Assembly: GCF_033878955.1 (NCBI RefSeq)
Contig: NZ_CP138858.1
Span: 1,488,001 to 1,552,000 of the forward strand
Source: Coraliomargarita algicola
GTDB lineage: Bacteria > Verrucomicrobiota > Verrucomicrobiia > Opitutales > Coraliomargaritaceae
Length of the DNA: 64,000 nucleotides
Reading direction: 5' to 3'
Shown: piece by piece, positions 38,725 to 48,400 of the stretch
Numbering within the stretch: position 1 is the first letter of the stretch
Layout of the letters: each line of letters opens with the position of its first letter
Notes under the pieces: model-generated
Database searches by the model: none
Seen by the model: only the letters and a program-made list of their open reading frames with translations
Told to the model about the DNA's origin: nothing
Translations under genes and position numbers: made by a program

Positions 38725-39201
38725 TCACTCCGGCTGACTCAGTGCTTGCACCGCAAGTTCACGTAGCTTGTCCTGCTTCTTAGGCGGCAATACGCTCAAC
38801 ATGTCATAATAGTGCTGAATCGATAACTCCTGCAGCTGTCCATGCACCTCATGAATGCGATGAATCGCCCTGTCGACTGCGGGCACATATTCGTCGCTTT
38901 CAACAAGAATTTGACGCAAGTTCGCAATCCTCGCGTCGAACTCCCGGGTTAATTCATCCCGCTCTTGATGATACTGCCCCTCAAAAGAATCAATCGCGGC
39001 CCGCTCCTGCGCGGTCAGCTCCAGCGCCTCATGTAGCCACTGGTGCCCTTCCGACATATCATTGCGCCAGCCGGCGGAGCCGTTCGTAAGGGATCTCGTC
39101 ACGAAGACAGATAAGCCCACGCATAGCACAACGAATAGTAAAGCAATGACACCCAGTGACAAAATACGCTTCACCCACAAAGATCGATGGTTTGGAGACA
39201 T
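38725..39201 (-). CDS. Membrane-anchored periplasmic metal-sensor-like protein (CnrX-like)
   Basis: 158 residues from ATG 39201 (MSPNHRSLWVKRIL). It has one N-terminal membrane helix (ILSLGVIALLFVVLCVGLSV), then a helical periplasmic domain of the heavy-metal-resistance (CnrX/Spy-like) type: WLHEALELTAQERAAIDSFE, then YHQERDELTREFDARIANLR, then SVLPPKKQDKLRELAVQA. Histidine and glutamate residues in GHQWLHE and EVHGQLQE could bind metal. It is preceded (4 bp) by a short membrane protein and followed (8 bp) by the sigma factor, matching cnrYXH order. Confidence 0.8.
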   Translation of the reverse strand: MSPNHRSLWVKRILSLGVIALLFVVLCVGLSVFVTRSLTNGSAGWRNDMSEGHQWLHEALELTAQERAAIDSFEGQYHQERDELTREFDARIANLRQILVESDEYVPAVDRAIHRIHEVHGQLQELSIQHYYDMLSVLPPKKQDKLRELAVQALSQPE

Positions 39202-39205
39202 GTAG

Positions 39206-39538
39206 CTATCGTTCGAAATTAAGAATAGATGTTTTATTAAAAACCCCAAAATCCAGCGAATCTGCCGCCAAGTCCCTCGTTTCCGCAGCACGAAGCGTCG
39301 TAGAAGTCATCTGAACACTCGAAAAGACACTCAACACCGCAACTAGAGCCACAAAGCCCAGACTCGCGGCCTTCTGCGGCAACAATCCTAATATCCAGCC
39401 GAACGCGCTAAAATCATCAGCAGGACTCTCTGCCATTCGCACGCGTCGCATCACATTCGCCTCCAGGTTGGCCGGACAGTTCGGCAGGCTCCGCGACCGC
39501 TCTGCACGGATCAAATTTTCAAATTCACGATGGTTCAT
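39206..39538 (-). CDS. Short single-pass membrane protein, putative anti-sigma factor (CnrY-like)
   Basis: 110 residues. The cytosolic N-terminal half (MNHREFENLIRAERSRSLPN, CPANLEANVMRRVRM) could bind a sigma factor. One membrane helix (ASLGFVALVAVLSVFSSVQM) and a short periplasmic tail follow. No ZAS zinc motif is visible. Position upstream of the CnrX-like and sigma genes, with 4-bp spacing, is the main reason for the anti-sigma call. Confidence 0.6.
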   Translation of the reverse strand: MNHREFENLIRAERSRSLPNCPANLEANVMRRVRMAESPADDFSAFGWILGLLPQKAASLGFVALVAVLSVFSSVQMTSTTLRAAETRDLAADSLDFGVFNKTSILNFER

Positions 39539-39764
39539 AGCCTGTTAAACGCATGATTTTCCAAAATCCCTCATTTATTTGCAATATTTTTGAGGCCTCC
39601 CATCAGCACAAGTAAATACAAGAAATTCAGAATTGCTACACCGAAGACGCAGACTTCGATTTAGAGCATTCGAATCGTGACGCCGTTATGCCATCCGGAG
39701 GAATGAATTCGGCTGGCAAAATCTCGACGTTTCTCTATACTTAAGAATACTGTTCATCCATTGT

Positions 39765-40808
39765 ATGAAACCTAAGCCAAACACTACGACCATGCAGGAC
39801 ATTGCCGATGCATGCGATGTCTCGAAGATGACGGTCTCGCTGGCCCTGCGGAATGACCCCCGCGTCAAAGTTTCTACTCGAGAACAAATACAATCCAAGG
39901 CAGCGCAATTGGGATATACCACCAATCCCTACGTCGCGACCCTGATGAAACAATTACGCAAAGGTGCCAAACGTGGCAGCCCTCCTGTGATTGCATTTTT
40001 AAATCTGCATAAAAAGCCAAGCAGCTATCATACATCCGGCACCTTCGAAGAATACTTTCAAGGTGCCAAGCAAAGAGCCGAAGAGATCGGATTTCGTTTG
40101 GAAGAATTTCAGCTACACGGAAAGGATATGTCGATTCCGCGCTTGGAAAAAATCCTCTACGCCCGCAATATTCACTCCATCCTGATTTGCCCCTCGGATC
40201 ACTCGAATACGCACTTAGACTTTCAATGGGAGCGCTACGCGATGGCCAAATTCGGGTTTTCCGTATCTCACCCTGCTGCGAACTATGTCACCTCCGATCA
40301 CTTTCAGTGCATGGAATTGGCTTTGAACAATTTGGCCCAACGCGGCTACAAAAAGATTGGCTTTGCCTTAAAGCAGTCGATGGACGAACGCGTCAACCAC
40401 CGCTGGATTGGTGCCTTTCTATCGACGAAGTGGCGACTGGGCAGAGCGAATCAACTGAAGCTCTGCGTACCGGCAGACTGGAATAAAGAAAACTTCCTAC
40501 AGTGGTTTATTAAAGAGCGCCCCGAAGTTGTTGTTAGTTTTTATAACGACATTCCCAAGTGGCTCAACGAAGCAGGTTTTCGGATTCCGGAAGATGTCGG
40601 CTATGCGATCATCGACTGGACACAGGACTATACAGATCTCAGCGGAGTCGATCAGCAGTCATGGTTGATCGGACAAAAGGCTGTCGATCTAGTGGTGGAA
40701 CGCGTGCACCACAACGAATGGGGCATCCCCGAAGAAGCTAAATGTGTTCTAGTTGAGGGGAAGTGGCACGAGGGGAAAACATTATTACCCATCCAGCAAT
40801 CCCATTGA
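39765..40808 (+). CDS. LacI-family transcriptional regulator
   Basis: 347 residues. The N-terminal HTH is TMQDIADACDVSKMTVSLAL with hinge RVKVSTREQIQSKAAQLGY, followed by a periplasmic-binding-protein-like effector domain (AVDLVVERVHHNEWGIPEEA near the end). Such regulators sense a sugar derivative and release operators. It converges with the pseudopilin gene with only 3 bp between. A 13-bp palindromic motif upstream of three units in the following cluster is a candidate operator. The ATG at 39765 sits ten codons before the HTH. Confidence 0.92.
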   Translation: MKPKPNTTTMQDIADACDVSKMTVSLALRNDPRVKVSTREQIQSKAAQLGYTTNPYVATLMKQLRKGAKRGSPPVIAFLNLHKKPSSYHTSGTFEEYFQGAKQRAEEIGFRLEEFQLHGKDMSIPRLEKILYARNIHSILICPSDHSNTHLDFQWERYAMAKFGFSVSHPAANYVTSDHFQCMELALNNLAQRGYKKIGFALKQSMDERVNHRWIGAFLSTKWRLGRANQLKLCVPADWNKENFLQWFIKERPEVVVSFYNDIPKWLNEAGFRIPEDVGYAIIDWTQDYTDLSGVDQQSWLIGQKAVDLVVERVHHNEWGIPEEAKCVLVEGKWHEGKTLLPIQQSH

Positions 40809-40811
40809 GCT

Positions 40812-41477
40812 CTAGAGCGGATTAACAGCCCAAGGTCGACGCTTGGATTCTGCGGAGCCGACCGGGAGTTGCTCCGAACTGAGCGACTCGACATGGCCAT
40901 CAAAAAAGACGGCATTGGCCGTGCCTTCGTGCTGGAAGCTGATTCCCATATGCTCCAAAGAGCTCCACCAGGCAATCTCACGAACGCAGGTATTCGAGCT
41001 CGGATTCTTGCCCTCGATCAAGCAAATCGTGGCCGCCGGATCGACCAGATTCTGAAACCTTTCATTACTTTTCCCCAGACTGAGATGCCCGTTGATCGCG
41101 TAATCGGATCGAGCCCCGCCAACGACCGTCGCTTCACTGCCCGGACACGCGAGCACTCCCTTGGGCCGATTTCCATTCGACGGAGTGGCCCCGGAGATCT
41201 CCAGATAATCCTGAAGGGCATCCGTCCAAATCCAATATCCCAGACCTTCAGGCTTCGGCCCACCGCCGAGCGAGGCAATAATTTGTCCGTTATGCTCTTG
41301 GCCATAAGCCTGAACCGCCAAGAATAATTGACGCATATTGGAAGCACAGCGAACCTGTCGAGAACTGTGCAAAACATTCGAAGCAACGGGAATTAAAATA
41401 GATAGCAATATCGCAACAATCACGATACCAGCGAGTAATTCAATTAGGGTAAATCCGTTTTTATGTGTGAGTGACAT
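40812..41477 (-). CDS. Pseudopilin-like secreted protein 1
   Basis: About 221 residues from ATG 41477. The prepilin N-terminus NGFTLIELLAGIVIVAILLS (cleavage after G, methylated F) is typical of type II/IV pseudopilins. The C-terminal domain, with FDGHVESLSSE near the end, is of the H-x-DG type common in Verrucomicrobiota and Planctomycetota. Such proteins are frequent in carbohydrate clusters of this phylum, perhaps displaying a binding domain on a pilus-like fibre (inference). A LacI-type operator candidate lies at 41553. The assembly machinery is not in the window. Confidence 0.85.
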   Translation of the reverse strand: MSLTHKNGFTLIELLAGIVIVAILLSILIPVASNVLHSSRQVRCASNMRQLFLAVQAYGQEHNGQIIASLGGGPKPEGLGYWIWTDALQDYLEISGATPSNGNRPKGVLACPGSEATVVGGARSDYAINGHLSLGKSNERFQNLVDPAATICLIEGKNPSSNTCVREIAWWSSLEHMGISFQHEGTANAVFFDGHVESLSSEQLPVGSAESKRRPWAVNPL

Positions 41478-41552
41478 GGGGTAATGAGTAAACGTATAGC
41501 AATCATGTACATGATCGTGATGAAGACTCAATCAACTATCACAGAACACTCA

Positions 41553-41566
41553 TTTTACTCGTAAGA
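41553..41566. promoter_or_regulatory. Candidate LacI operator, site A
   Basis: TTTTACTCGTAAG. Its complement TTACGAGTAAAAT matches site B exactly over 13 bp. It lies about 75 bp upstream of the pseudopilin 1 start. Confidence 0.5.
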
Positions 41567-41655
41567 TAAAGCGAGGAGATATAAGGTGCTAGCCAGCGAT
41601 GGCAGACAGTTAACTATCGATAAACTGCGGTGGCCTCAAGCCCAGCATTCTTCCC

Positions 41656-43878
41656 TCAGTTCGTGAGGCTGCGTTCGCGCAGCTTAAAGTAAGCCGACAA
41701 ATTTGGATTCTCATCCACCGCCAGAGAACGCATCTGCTTGGAATGCCCCGAAACGATTTCCTCTGGCAGCTGCTCCTCCTGCTGCGGGATGCGCAGCACT
41801 GAGGTCTCTGCATCGCCATCCAACAGGGAGATCACCCATTCATCGTTTAATTGTTCACACCGACAAGCGCGGCCATCAGAATCACGAAAAAGAACCACTT
41901 GATTCGAATCGGAGCGCTCACTTTCGCGGCATCGCATCACTTCCAGATTGGTGGCGGTGGAAGTGCGGATCAAAGTCACGAATGCTTGTGGACCTACTCC
42001 TTGAAAACGAAAAACGACATCCGGGCTGGGACGCCTTTGGTTGTATTCATAACAATGCCAACCCTGACTCGGTAAATCTTGAGCTCGCTTCAGTTCATAC
42101 GCCACTGGTGCGGACGTCGAAATCTGCAAACGCATATGATCGGACCGGGCGTGAAGCACTCCGGTCGCTCCATCAAATTGGATCGATGCAGGATCGAAGG
42201 CTGAATCCAAATGCCAGTACTGTTCGTAGTGATGCGGCATGGCATCTTGTGGCGTCAGTTCATCAATGACAAGGACCCCGAGCTCCTTTACCCAGATAAG
42301 CTTTCTGGTGTGGTTCACTGCGATCGCGTCAGGACTATCGCCAAACCCTTCCTGGTACGAACCTTCGACGAAAGCAAATGCGGTGCCCTCGGCTGCGCGA
42401 AATGACAAACGGTCTCGAAAAGAGCTCCAATCGGGAGTTTGATGCCTACTACGGTCTGATTTTTCAAAGCGCACACTCTCCCTGCGCTGTCCTTTACCAT
42501 CCACCGTGATTCCGTTATGCCCACGCGTCCCCTTACAATAGTCAGTCATCGAACGGTCTAATTCGGATGTGTCGCTGTAATTATAGTTGCCAGCTTCAAT
42601 CAGTACGGGATGCCCCTCCGCAAAGAAAGTCACATTCAGACAGTCTTCATGCATATGCCCCGGCGCCATACCGCTATTTTTAAAGAAGAGCTGGAATGCT
42701 CGCGGACTCCAGTCACTTTGCAGCACGCAATAGCCTCCATAAGGGAGGTAGAAACTCGGCTCTGTCTGCGGATTTGGGAATTTCTCACCCGCTAAGCGCT
42801 GGCACTCGGAGCTGCCAAAGCCCTCGCCCCACCAGCGAATCAAGGAGTCAATTTTGTTCGGGTGCGTCTTCGCGACCTGAAGTGTGTTGCCATCGGGTGT
42901 TCTCAGACGCGCTAAAACCAGCGCAATTGAAGTCCCTTGGGAGCGTAAGTGATCGGTGTATTCCGAAGACGCCGAGGTATTTTGAAATAAATCAATGACC
43001 TTCAAGAGTGCTCTTGGCAGCCCCTGATTGTAATTCAAACTACGCTCCATGCAGGCCCCATCGGGAAAGACGAAGCTGTTTATCGCATTTTTAAAGCGAT
43101 TCCATCCAATCGCGAAATAGGACTCAGCAACTCGAAATTCAGGAAAGAGGACCGCGAGCCGTATCAGCGATACACTATTTGAAATGTATTGGTTGGGCGT
43201 GTTTTCTCTGGGGTTGGCCACGATGAGTTGGGCGTGATCGGTCATCAAAGCGCTCAATATTCGCCAAAGGACATCGTAGCTGAGAGCGCTGCTGGCCGTA
43301 ATGTAGGACAGTGCATTTAACCAATGATCCATCCTGGCATGGCAGGATAAGGAATGCCACTGGCCGCCCGGGCTTTTTGTTTCGCCATTACTACAGGTGC
43401 TATAGGGCACTTCCCAGCTGGCATGCGCGCTCAACCATTCTAGCTTTGGTGTGCCATAAGGTAGACCTTCTAAGAAACTTTCATACACGCTAATCAGCTT
43501 TTCCGCATAGGCTTCATTGCCAGTATGGTAGTAGGCTTTGCCGAGCGTGACCGACCAGCGCATATAAGTGAGGTGACTCGTCATTTGAGGATGCTCATCC
43601 GAGAATCGAGTCCAATCGATCGGATCTCCCAAGTCGAAGAGCGGAGAGTTTAACAAGCTTAGCTTATTCTCCAATAATAGATCAGCGGTCTTAAGATCTG
43701 CTTCGGTTGCTTCATGTTGCAAATCTCGGGCTCGCTCCAGCGCCGCTGTCCAACGACTCAGCAATAGAGATTGAGCGCGAGGCTTGTCGGCTTCATTCAG
43801 CGCGGTGGCAATTTCCCCCATATCATGACGCATGAGGTTGAGTTGACGTGCAGCTAAATCCATTGGTGTAAGAATCAT
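41656..43878 (-). CDS. Heparinase II/III-like polysaccharide lyase
   Basis: 740 residues. The first ~370 form the alpha/alpha toroid part of the alginate-lyase/heparinase type (HASWEVPYSTCSNGE, NQYISNSVSLIRLAVLFPEF). The remainder is the beta-sandwich of the heparinase II/III family (GYCVLQSDWSPRAFQLFF, then GHMHEDCLNVTFFAEGHPVL, GTRGHNGITVDGKG). These lyases cleave uronic-acid-containing polymers by beta-elimination. No signal peptide is evident (MILTPMDLAARQLNLMRHDM), so it may act on imported oligosaccharides in the cytoplasm. The substrate (alginate, glycosaminoglycan or another uronan) is not determined. Divergent from the PEP-CTERM gene at 44138. Confidence 0.88.
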   Translation of the reverse strand: MILTPMDLAARQLNLMRHDMGEIATALNEADKPRAQSLLLSRWTAALERARDLQHEATEADLKTADLLLENKLSLLNSPLFDLGDPIDWTRFSDEHPQMTSHLTYMRWSVTLGKAYYHTGNEAYAEKLISVYESFLEGLPYGTPKLEWLSAHASWEVPYSTCSNGETKSPGGQWHSLSCHARMDHWLNALSYITASSALSYDVLWRILSALMTDHAQLIVANPRENTPNQYISNSVSLIRLAVLFPEFRVAESYFAIGWNRFKNAINSFVFPDGACMERSLNYNQGLPRALLKVIDLFQNTSASSEYTDHLRSQGTSIALVLARLRTPDGNTLQVAKTHPNKIDSLIRWWGEGFGSSECQRLAGEKFPNPQTEPSFYLPYGGYCVLQSDWSPRAFQLFFKNSGMAPGHMHEDCLNVTFFAEGHPVLIEAGNYNYSDTSELDRSMTDYCKGTRGHNGITVDGKGQRRESVRFEKSDRSRHQTPDWSSFRDRLSFRAAEGTAFAFVEGSYQEGFGDSPDAIAVNHTRKLIWVKELGVLVIDELTPQDAMPHHYEQYWHLDSAFDPASIQFDGATGVLHARSDHMRLQISTSAPVAYELKRAQDLPSQGWHCYEYNQRRPSPDVVFRFQGVGPQAFVTLIRTSTATNLEVMRCRESERSDSNQVVLFRDSDGRACRCEQLNDEWVISLLDGDAETSVLRIPQQEEQLPEEIVSGHSKQMRSLAVDENPNLSAYFKLRERSLTN

Positions 43879-43993
43879 TATGTTATTAAAATTAACCCAT
43901 TCAACTTGTAATTGCTTGAGGTAGGATGAATGGGATCTCGGACAGGCAAGTGTTGGCGATGGCGACTATGGGCTCAAGCTTTTGAGATAACTA

Positions 43994-44007
43994 CTTTACG
44001 AGTAAAA
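43994..44007. promoter_or_regulatory. Candidate LacI operator, site B
   Basis: CTTTACGAGTAAAAT; the core TTTAC-GA-GTAAA is a perfect inverted repeat with a 2-base centre. It lies between the divergent lyase and PEP-CTERM genes, so it could control both. Confidence 0.55.
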
Positions 44008-44137
44008 TAGCTAAACTGTAGACGCATACATAAAAATTTGAGTATAAAATTCGTAAAGAATATGCGCTCGCTCTCGCGATGAATGTTAAAAGCCACTCAC
44101 AATCAACTACCATCAAACCATAAATCGAAAGTCTACT

Positions 44138-45214
44138 ATGATGACCCCCCTCCGCCCCCTACGCATTGTAAAATCTACTCCGTCAGTGAAATCACTGTTC
44201 TTTACCGGTGTAGCCGCATTCGCAGTTTCCACAGCCGCTGCCACCGATTATTATTGGTCGACCAACGATACGACCAGTTGGAGCGAGAACAGAGAATACT
44301 GGAGCGAGAATGTAGATGGCAGCGGCACACTGACAGGGTGGACCGCTGGGATCAATGACGGCACAAACACTGCGATTTTCTCAGCCGACGGCTATACTGA
44401 TGCCAAGACAATTACCCTCTACAGTGATGCGAAGACCCAAGGTCTTGTTTTTCGAAATGGCAGCCACACTAAGATTACGGGAGGCAATACATCTGCTCAA
44501 GTGACGGTTGGTACCGACGGAATCACTACCGAAGTTACTGCAGTCGCGAGTATTGGTTACTATTCTGCGATGAATGTCGGCCTTACCAGCAGTCAAACAT
44601 GGACATTAAACAGCACCGGTTCCTTTGCGATCAATCCGACGAGCAGCGGTTCATATACGATACACAGCCTAGCTACTAGTGGTGTCACGACTTTGTCCAT
44701 CGCAGGAACAGGGAGTGGTGGGGCATCACTCAATGCACCTCTAATCGATGGGGACTCTGGCTCGATCCTCGCTTTGACGACTTCTAGAAACGTCAGTCTC
44801 GGAAAACTGAATACTTATACTGGCGATACCTTGATCAACGCTGGCACCCTGACGCTTTCTAATAGTGGTGGACTGACTTTTGCGATCGGTGCCGATGGCG
44901 TGAATAATAGTATTTCTGGCACGGGCAGCGCAGCGCTCAACGGTAGTTTTACCTTTGATTTGACTGAAGCCGATACCGTCGGAACCTGGAATATCGTCGA
45001 TACCAGCTCACTAAGCACGACTTTCGGCGGCACATTCTCAGTCAACGGATTCAGCGAATCCGCCGCAGGTATCTGGGAATCCGGCACCGGCTATACATTC
45101 AGTGAGATAACTGGAGAGCTGACCGCGATCCCCGAGCCCGCTTCATTTGCTCTGCTCACGGCTGGAGTTGTCGCCTGCTTAACACTACATAGACGACGCC
45201 AACACTCGGCGTAA
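44138..45214 (+). CDS. PEP-CTERM sorted, autotransporter-repeat-like surface protein 1
   Basis: 358 residues. Signal peptide SLFFTGVAAFAVSTAAA. The passenger resembles autotransporter-associated beta-strand repeats (YYWSTNDTTSWSENREYW, then GKLNTYTGDTLINAGTLTLS). The C-terminal sorting tail is IPEPASFALLTAGVVACLTL followed by basic HRRRQHSA, the PEP-CTERM signal processed by an exosortase (not encoded in the window). It is probably exported to the outer envelope. It is preceded by operator site B and followed by a good terminator. Confidence 0.88.
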   Translation: MMTPLRPLRIVKSTPSVKSLFFTGVAAFAVSTAAATDYYWSTNDTTSWSENREYWSENVDGSGTLTGWTAGINDGTNTAIFSADGYTDAKTITLYSDAKTQGLVFRNGSHTKITGGNTSAQVTVGTDGITTEVTAVASIGYYSAMNVGLTSSQTWTLNSTGSFAINPTSSGSYTIHSLATSGVTTLSIAGTGSGGASLNAPLIDGDSGSILALTTSRNVSLGKLNTYTGDTLINAGTLTLSNSGGLTFAIGADGVNNSISGTGSAALNGSFTFDLTEADTVGTWNIVDTSSLSTTFGGTFSVNGFSESAAGIWESGTGYTFSEITGELTAIPEPASFALLTAGVVACLTLHRRRQHSA

Positions 45215-45241
45215 GCAGCCTTAAGCATCGCTGCTAAGGCT

Positions 45242-45273
45242 AAGGGGCTCTTCTTCGGCAGAGCCCCTTTTTC
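45242..45273 (+). terminator. Terminator of PEP-CTERM gene 1
   Basis: AAGGGGCTC pairs with GAGCCCCTT across a TTCTTCGGCA loop, followed by T5; 28 bp after the stop codon. Confidence 0.9.
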
Positions 45274-45427
45274 TTGGAAAAAGTTTTTCACGCAGAAGGC
45301 ACAGCCCCCTCGGAGCTGTCGTAGCAGCGTGCGAACACGCGGGGAAACCGCGGCGCCTGCCTGCCCCTGATTCGCGTCTAGCCTTACGTATCAAATTGAA
45401 AATCCTCCTTTGAATAAAAGTCCTCAA

Positions 45428-48400
45428 ATGAATAACGTCCCCTATCTTGCCCTCCTGTTAACCTGTGCCAGCTCACTGACTCAGGCACAAAGCTCACTGG
45501 AGATGACAGCTCCTTTTCGCCCACTGGAGACACAGCAGGCCAAGCCACAAATCGAGATTAATGACTTTAACGAGCATCAGACCTTTGCCATCGTAGCTGG
45601 TGACAATCAAATAGCCCTGCACCCCAAAAACCTACTCAGGCAAAATATCACGATCGCTCGTCAACCCAAGCCAGTCGTCAGTGTTTCATACTGGGGCGCC
45701 AACGAGTCCGGCTACGGCTGGCCCTTTCCCGGCGGCGACGAACAAGTCATTCGCAATAACGCAAAAGAATTAGTCATTCAAAAATCCTTTCATGATGGCT
45801 CCACGGGCGAATCTGCCGGAAACTTTACTCAAACGATCACTCTGCTCGAAGACGGACAGATCGAGAGCAGCTATCAATACACATTGCCTGCGGGAGCCAA
45901 ACAGCCCGACGATGGTTTGATCTTTCGTTTCGAAGAATCCCTCGCGTCTGGCATGCCAGTAGAGATCGACGGGGTGAACTATCAAATCACCGCAGCAGCA
46001 AGCTCCACCAACGAAGCCCCGCTCTTTAGAGGTCCCGCCAAGCGAATTGTGTTTTGGCCGGAAAAACCAACCCAACGATTTAGTATCGAGTTTACACAAA
46101 CCGTAGATCTGTTTCTTCGCGAACGCATCAACGCGTTGCGCCCGGATCGCCAAGACATCGAGATGCGAGCGACGCCCGACCGCAACGGTTCGATCGCTTA
46201 TAAATTGGACATTCGCAATACTTCGGCCGCCTCGATGCAAACTGACGATACCTTTGCCAATATCAATTTCTGGAAAAATGACCGTTTACACATCCCCGAT
46301 TTCGAAGCCAGTCGCAATCGCCTGCCCAACCCCTCGTTTGAATCCGGGCTGCGCTACTTCAACCTCTACCCGATCTGGGGAACTTGGCCGGGGCGCGACT
46401 TGCCTCTCTACACCCTGGACAGCACACAAGGGCTCTTCGGTAATCAGAGTTTGAAAGTTTCCGCGTGGAAAGATTACGAGCGACCAAACTACTTATCGAC
46501 CTTTACTTTACCGACTGAACCCGGAAAAAGCTATACCTTCAGCTTCTACGCCAAAGCCCTCGCCCCGGGGCAACGCATGCAGCTGTTCTGCGTCTCTGGC
46601 CAATGGGGAGACTTCCCCAAGCTATCGAACAATAGCATTAAGCTCACTCAAGAGTGGACCCGATACTCCACCACTTTTACCGCGCCCAATCGCGCGGCGT
46701 CCATGCTGTTCAAAATTCAAAACACCAGCACCGAAATGGAAACGGCCACATTGATCGATGCCCTGCAATTTGAGGAAGGCGAACAGCCATCGGAATTTAT
46801 CGACACGACCCTCGGCAGCGATCTGATCACCGCCAATCCCGACAACTTCCTTCAGCCTGATGAGGCCTTTGACACGCGCCTCGTAATCTCCGGCCCTTCA
46901 AACGCAAAGGGCCAAGTCAGCTATACTCTGGAAGATCTGTATTATCAGAATGTAGCCAGCGGAACGCTCGACTTTACGACAGACACGGAAGGACGCAGCA
47001 CCATCGATCTACCCATCGATGCCTCCATCGGAGAAGGCATCTTTGTGCTCCGCTGCGACTACACTCTGGAGGATGCATCCTATACCGACTTCTATCGCCT
47101 AAGCTGTTTGCAAGCACTCACTAAACCGTTCAAGCACCGCCCACTCTTTTCAGGACCAGCGGTCACTCGCATCAATCGCAGCGAAGCTGTCGCAGAACGC
47201 TTTTCCGCCATCGGCTACGGCTCTTCGAGTTATCAGAGTGATCCAATTGCCAATGACTTGTATCATCAGCACCATATCACAAGCACCGGCTCCGGCGTGT
47301 TCGGTTATGGACCGAAAGGAACTGGCGAATTAGCTCAGGCGCGACGTCAAGTATGGGAACGTCTGGAAAGTGAGCCCTACAGCAACGAACTGGCTGAGCA
47401 AGTCGAAGCGGTCGCCTACCAGATGGTGCAAGCCTACCCATGGATCGAAACATGGTTTCTACATGGGGAATGCAACGGGGGCGGCGGGAAGCTTGAAGTC
47501 GTCCGCAAACGCGACTACGAGGGCTTTGCCAAATTCATAATCGCCTGCGCACGCGGCATCCTTCGGGCCGATCCTGAAAAACGCCTGATGCTGACCGGAG
47601 GGCCGACCAATATGTCGCCCAGTGGCGGTATCCTGTATCTAAGAAATACAATCCAACAGGTCAATCAGCTGGCGCCCGATCTCAAATTCGATGCCATCGC
47701 CGCTCACCCATATCGCCCGGTCCCCGAAAACCCGGACTTGGACGCGGATGCAACCACCTTCATTAAAATGCTCGAACAACATGGTTATGGGGATACGCCG
47801 ATCTACTGGAACGAAGGCATCTATAATAACCCTTGGCAAATCGCTGAGTGGGGACTCGACCCTCATAAAGGTTGCTCGACCGACCACTGGCGCTGTGGCA
47901 CCCCCACTTATGATATGGGATGGGGCGAACGTATCTCCGCGGCCTACTACGCACGCAGTTGGTTAGTCGGGTTAAAGTATGCCGACCGCGTCGCCCAATA
48001 CGACGGATGGGTGGGTAGTTTTCAAACGATGGACACCCGTCTCACTCCCGTGCTATCACAAAAAATCCCCCACACGCTCGGCACCTTGCTGGGCGAAGCC
48101 AGCTATGTTCAGGACGTGCGCTTCGCACCAGAGTCCCGCGTCTATGTATTCGAGGATGCCCAGCAACGCCCCGTGGCCGCGATGTGGTCTTACATGCCCA
48201 TGGTGGACCGCGGCTACGAAGCCAGCCCGATCGCCACCATCGAATTTGGCACACAACGCCCTGAAGTGATCAATCTGATGGGCAACTCCGTCCAACTTAA
48301 TTTTGATAAGTCAGGTAGTATCCAAATCCCCGTCTCCCCTTTCCCGGTTTTCATTCGCGGCGAAGCGGGACAAACTGCCGCTCTAATTCAGTCAATGGAG

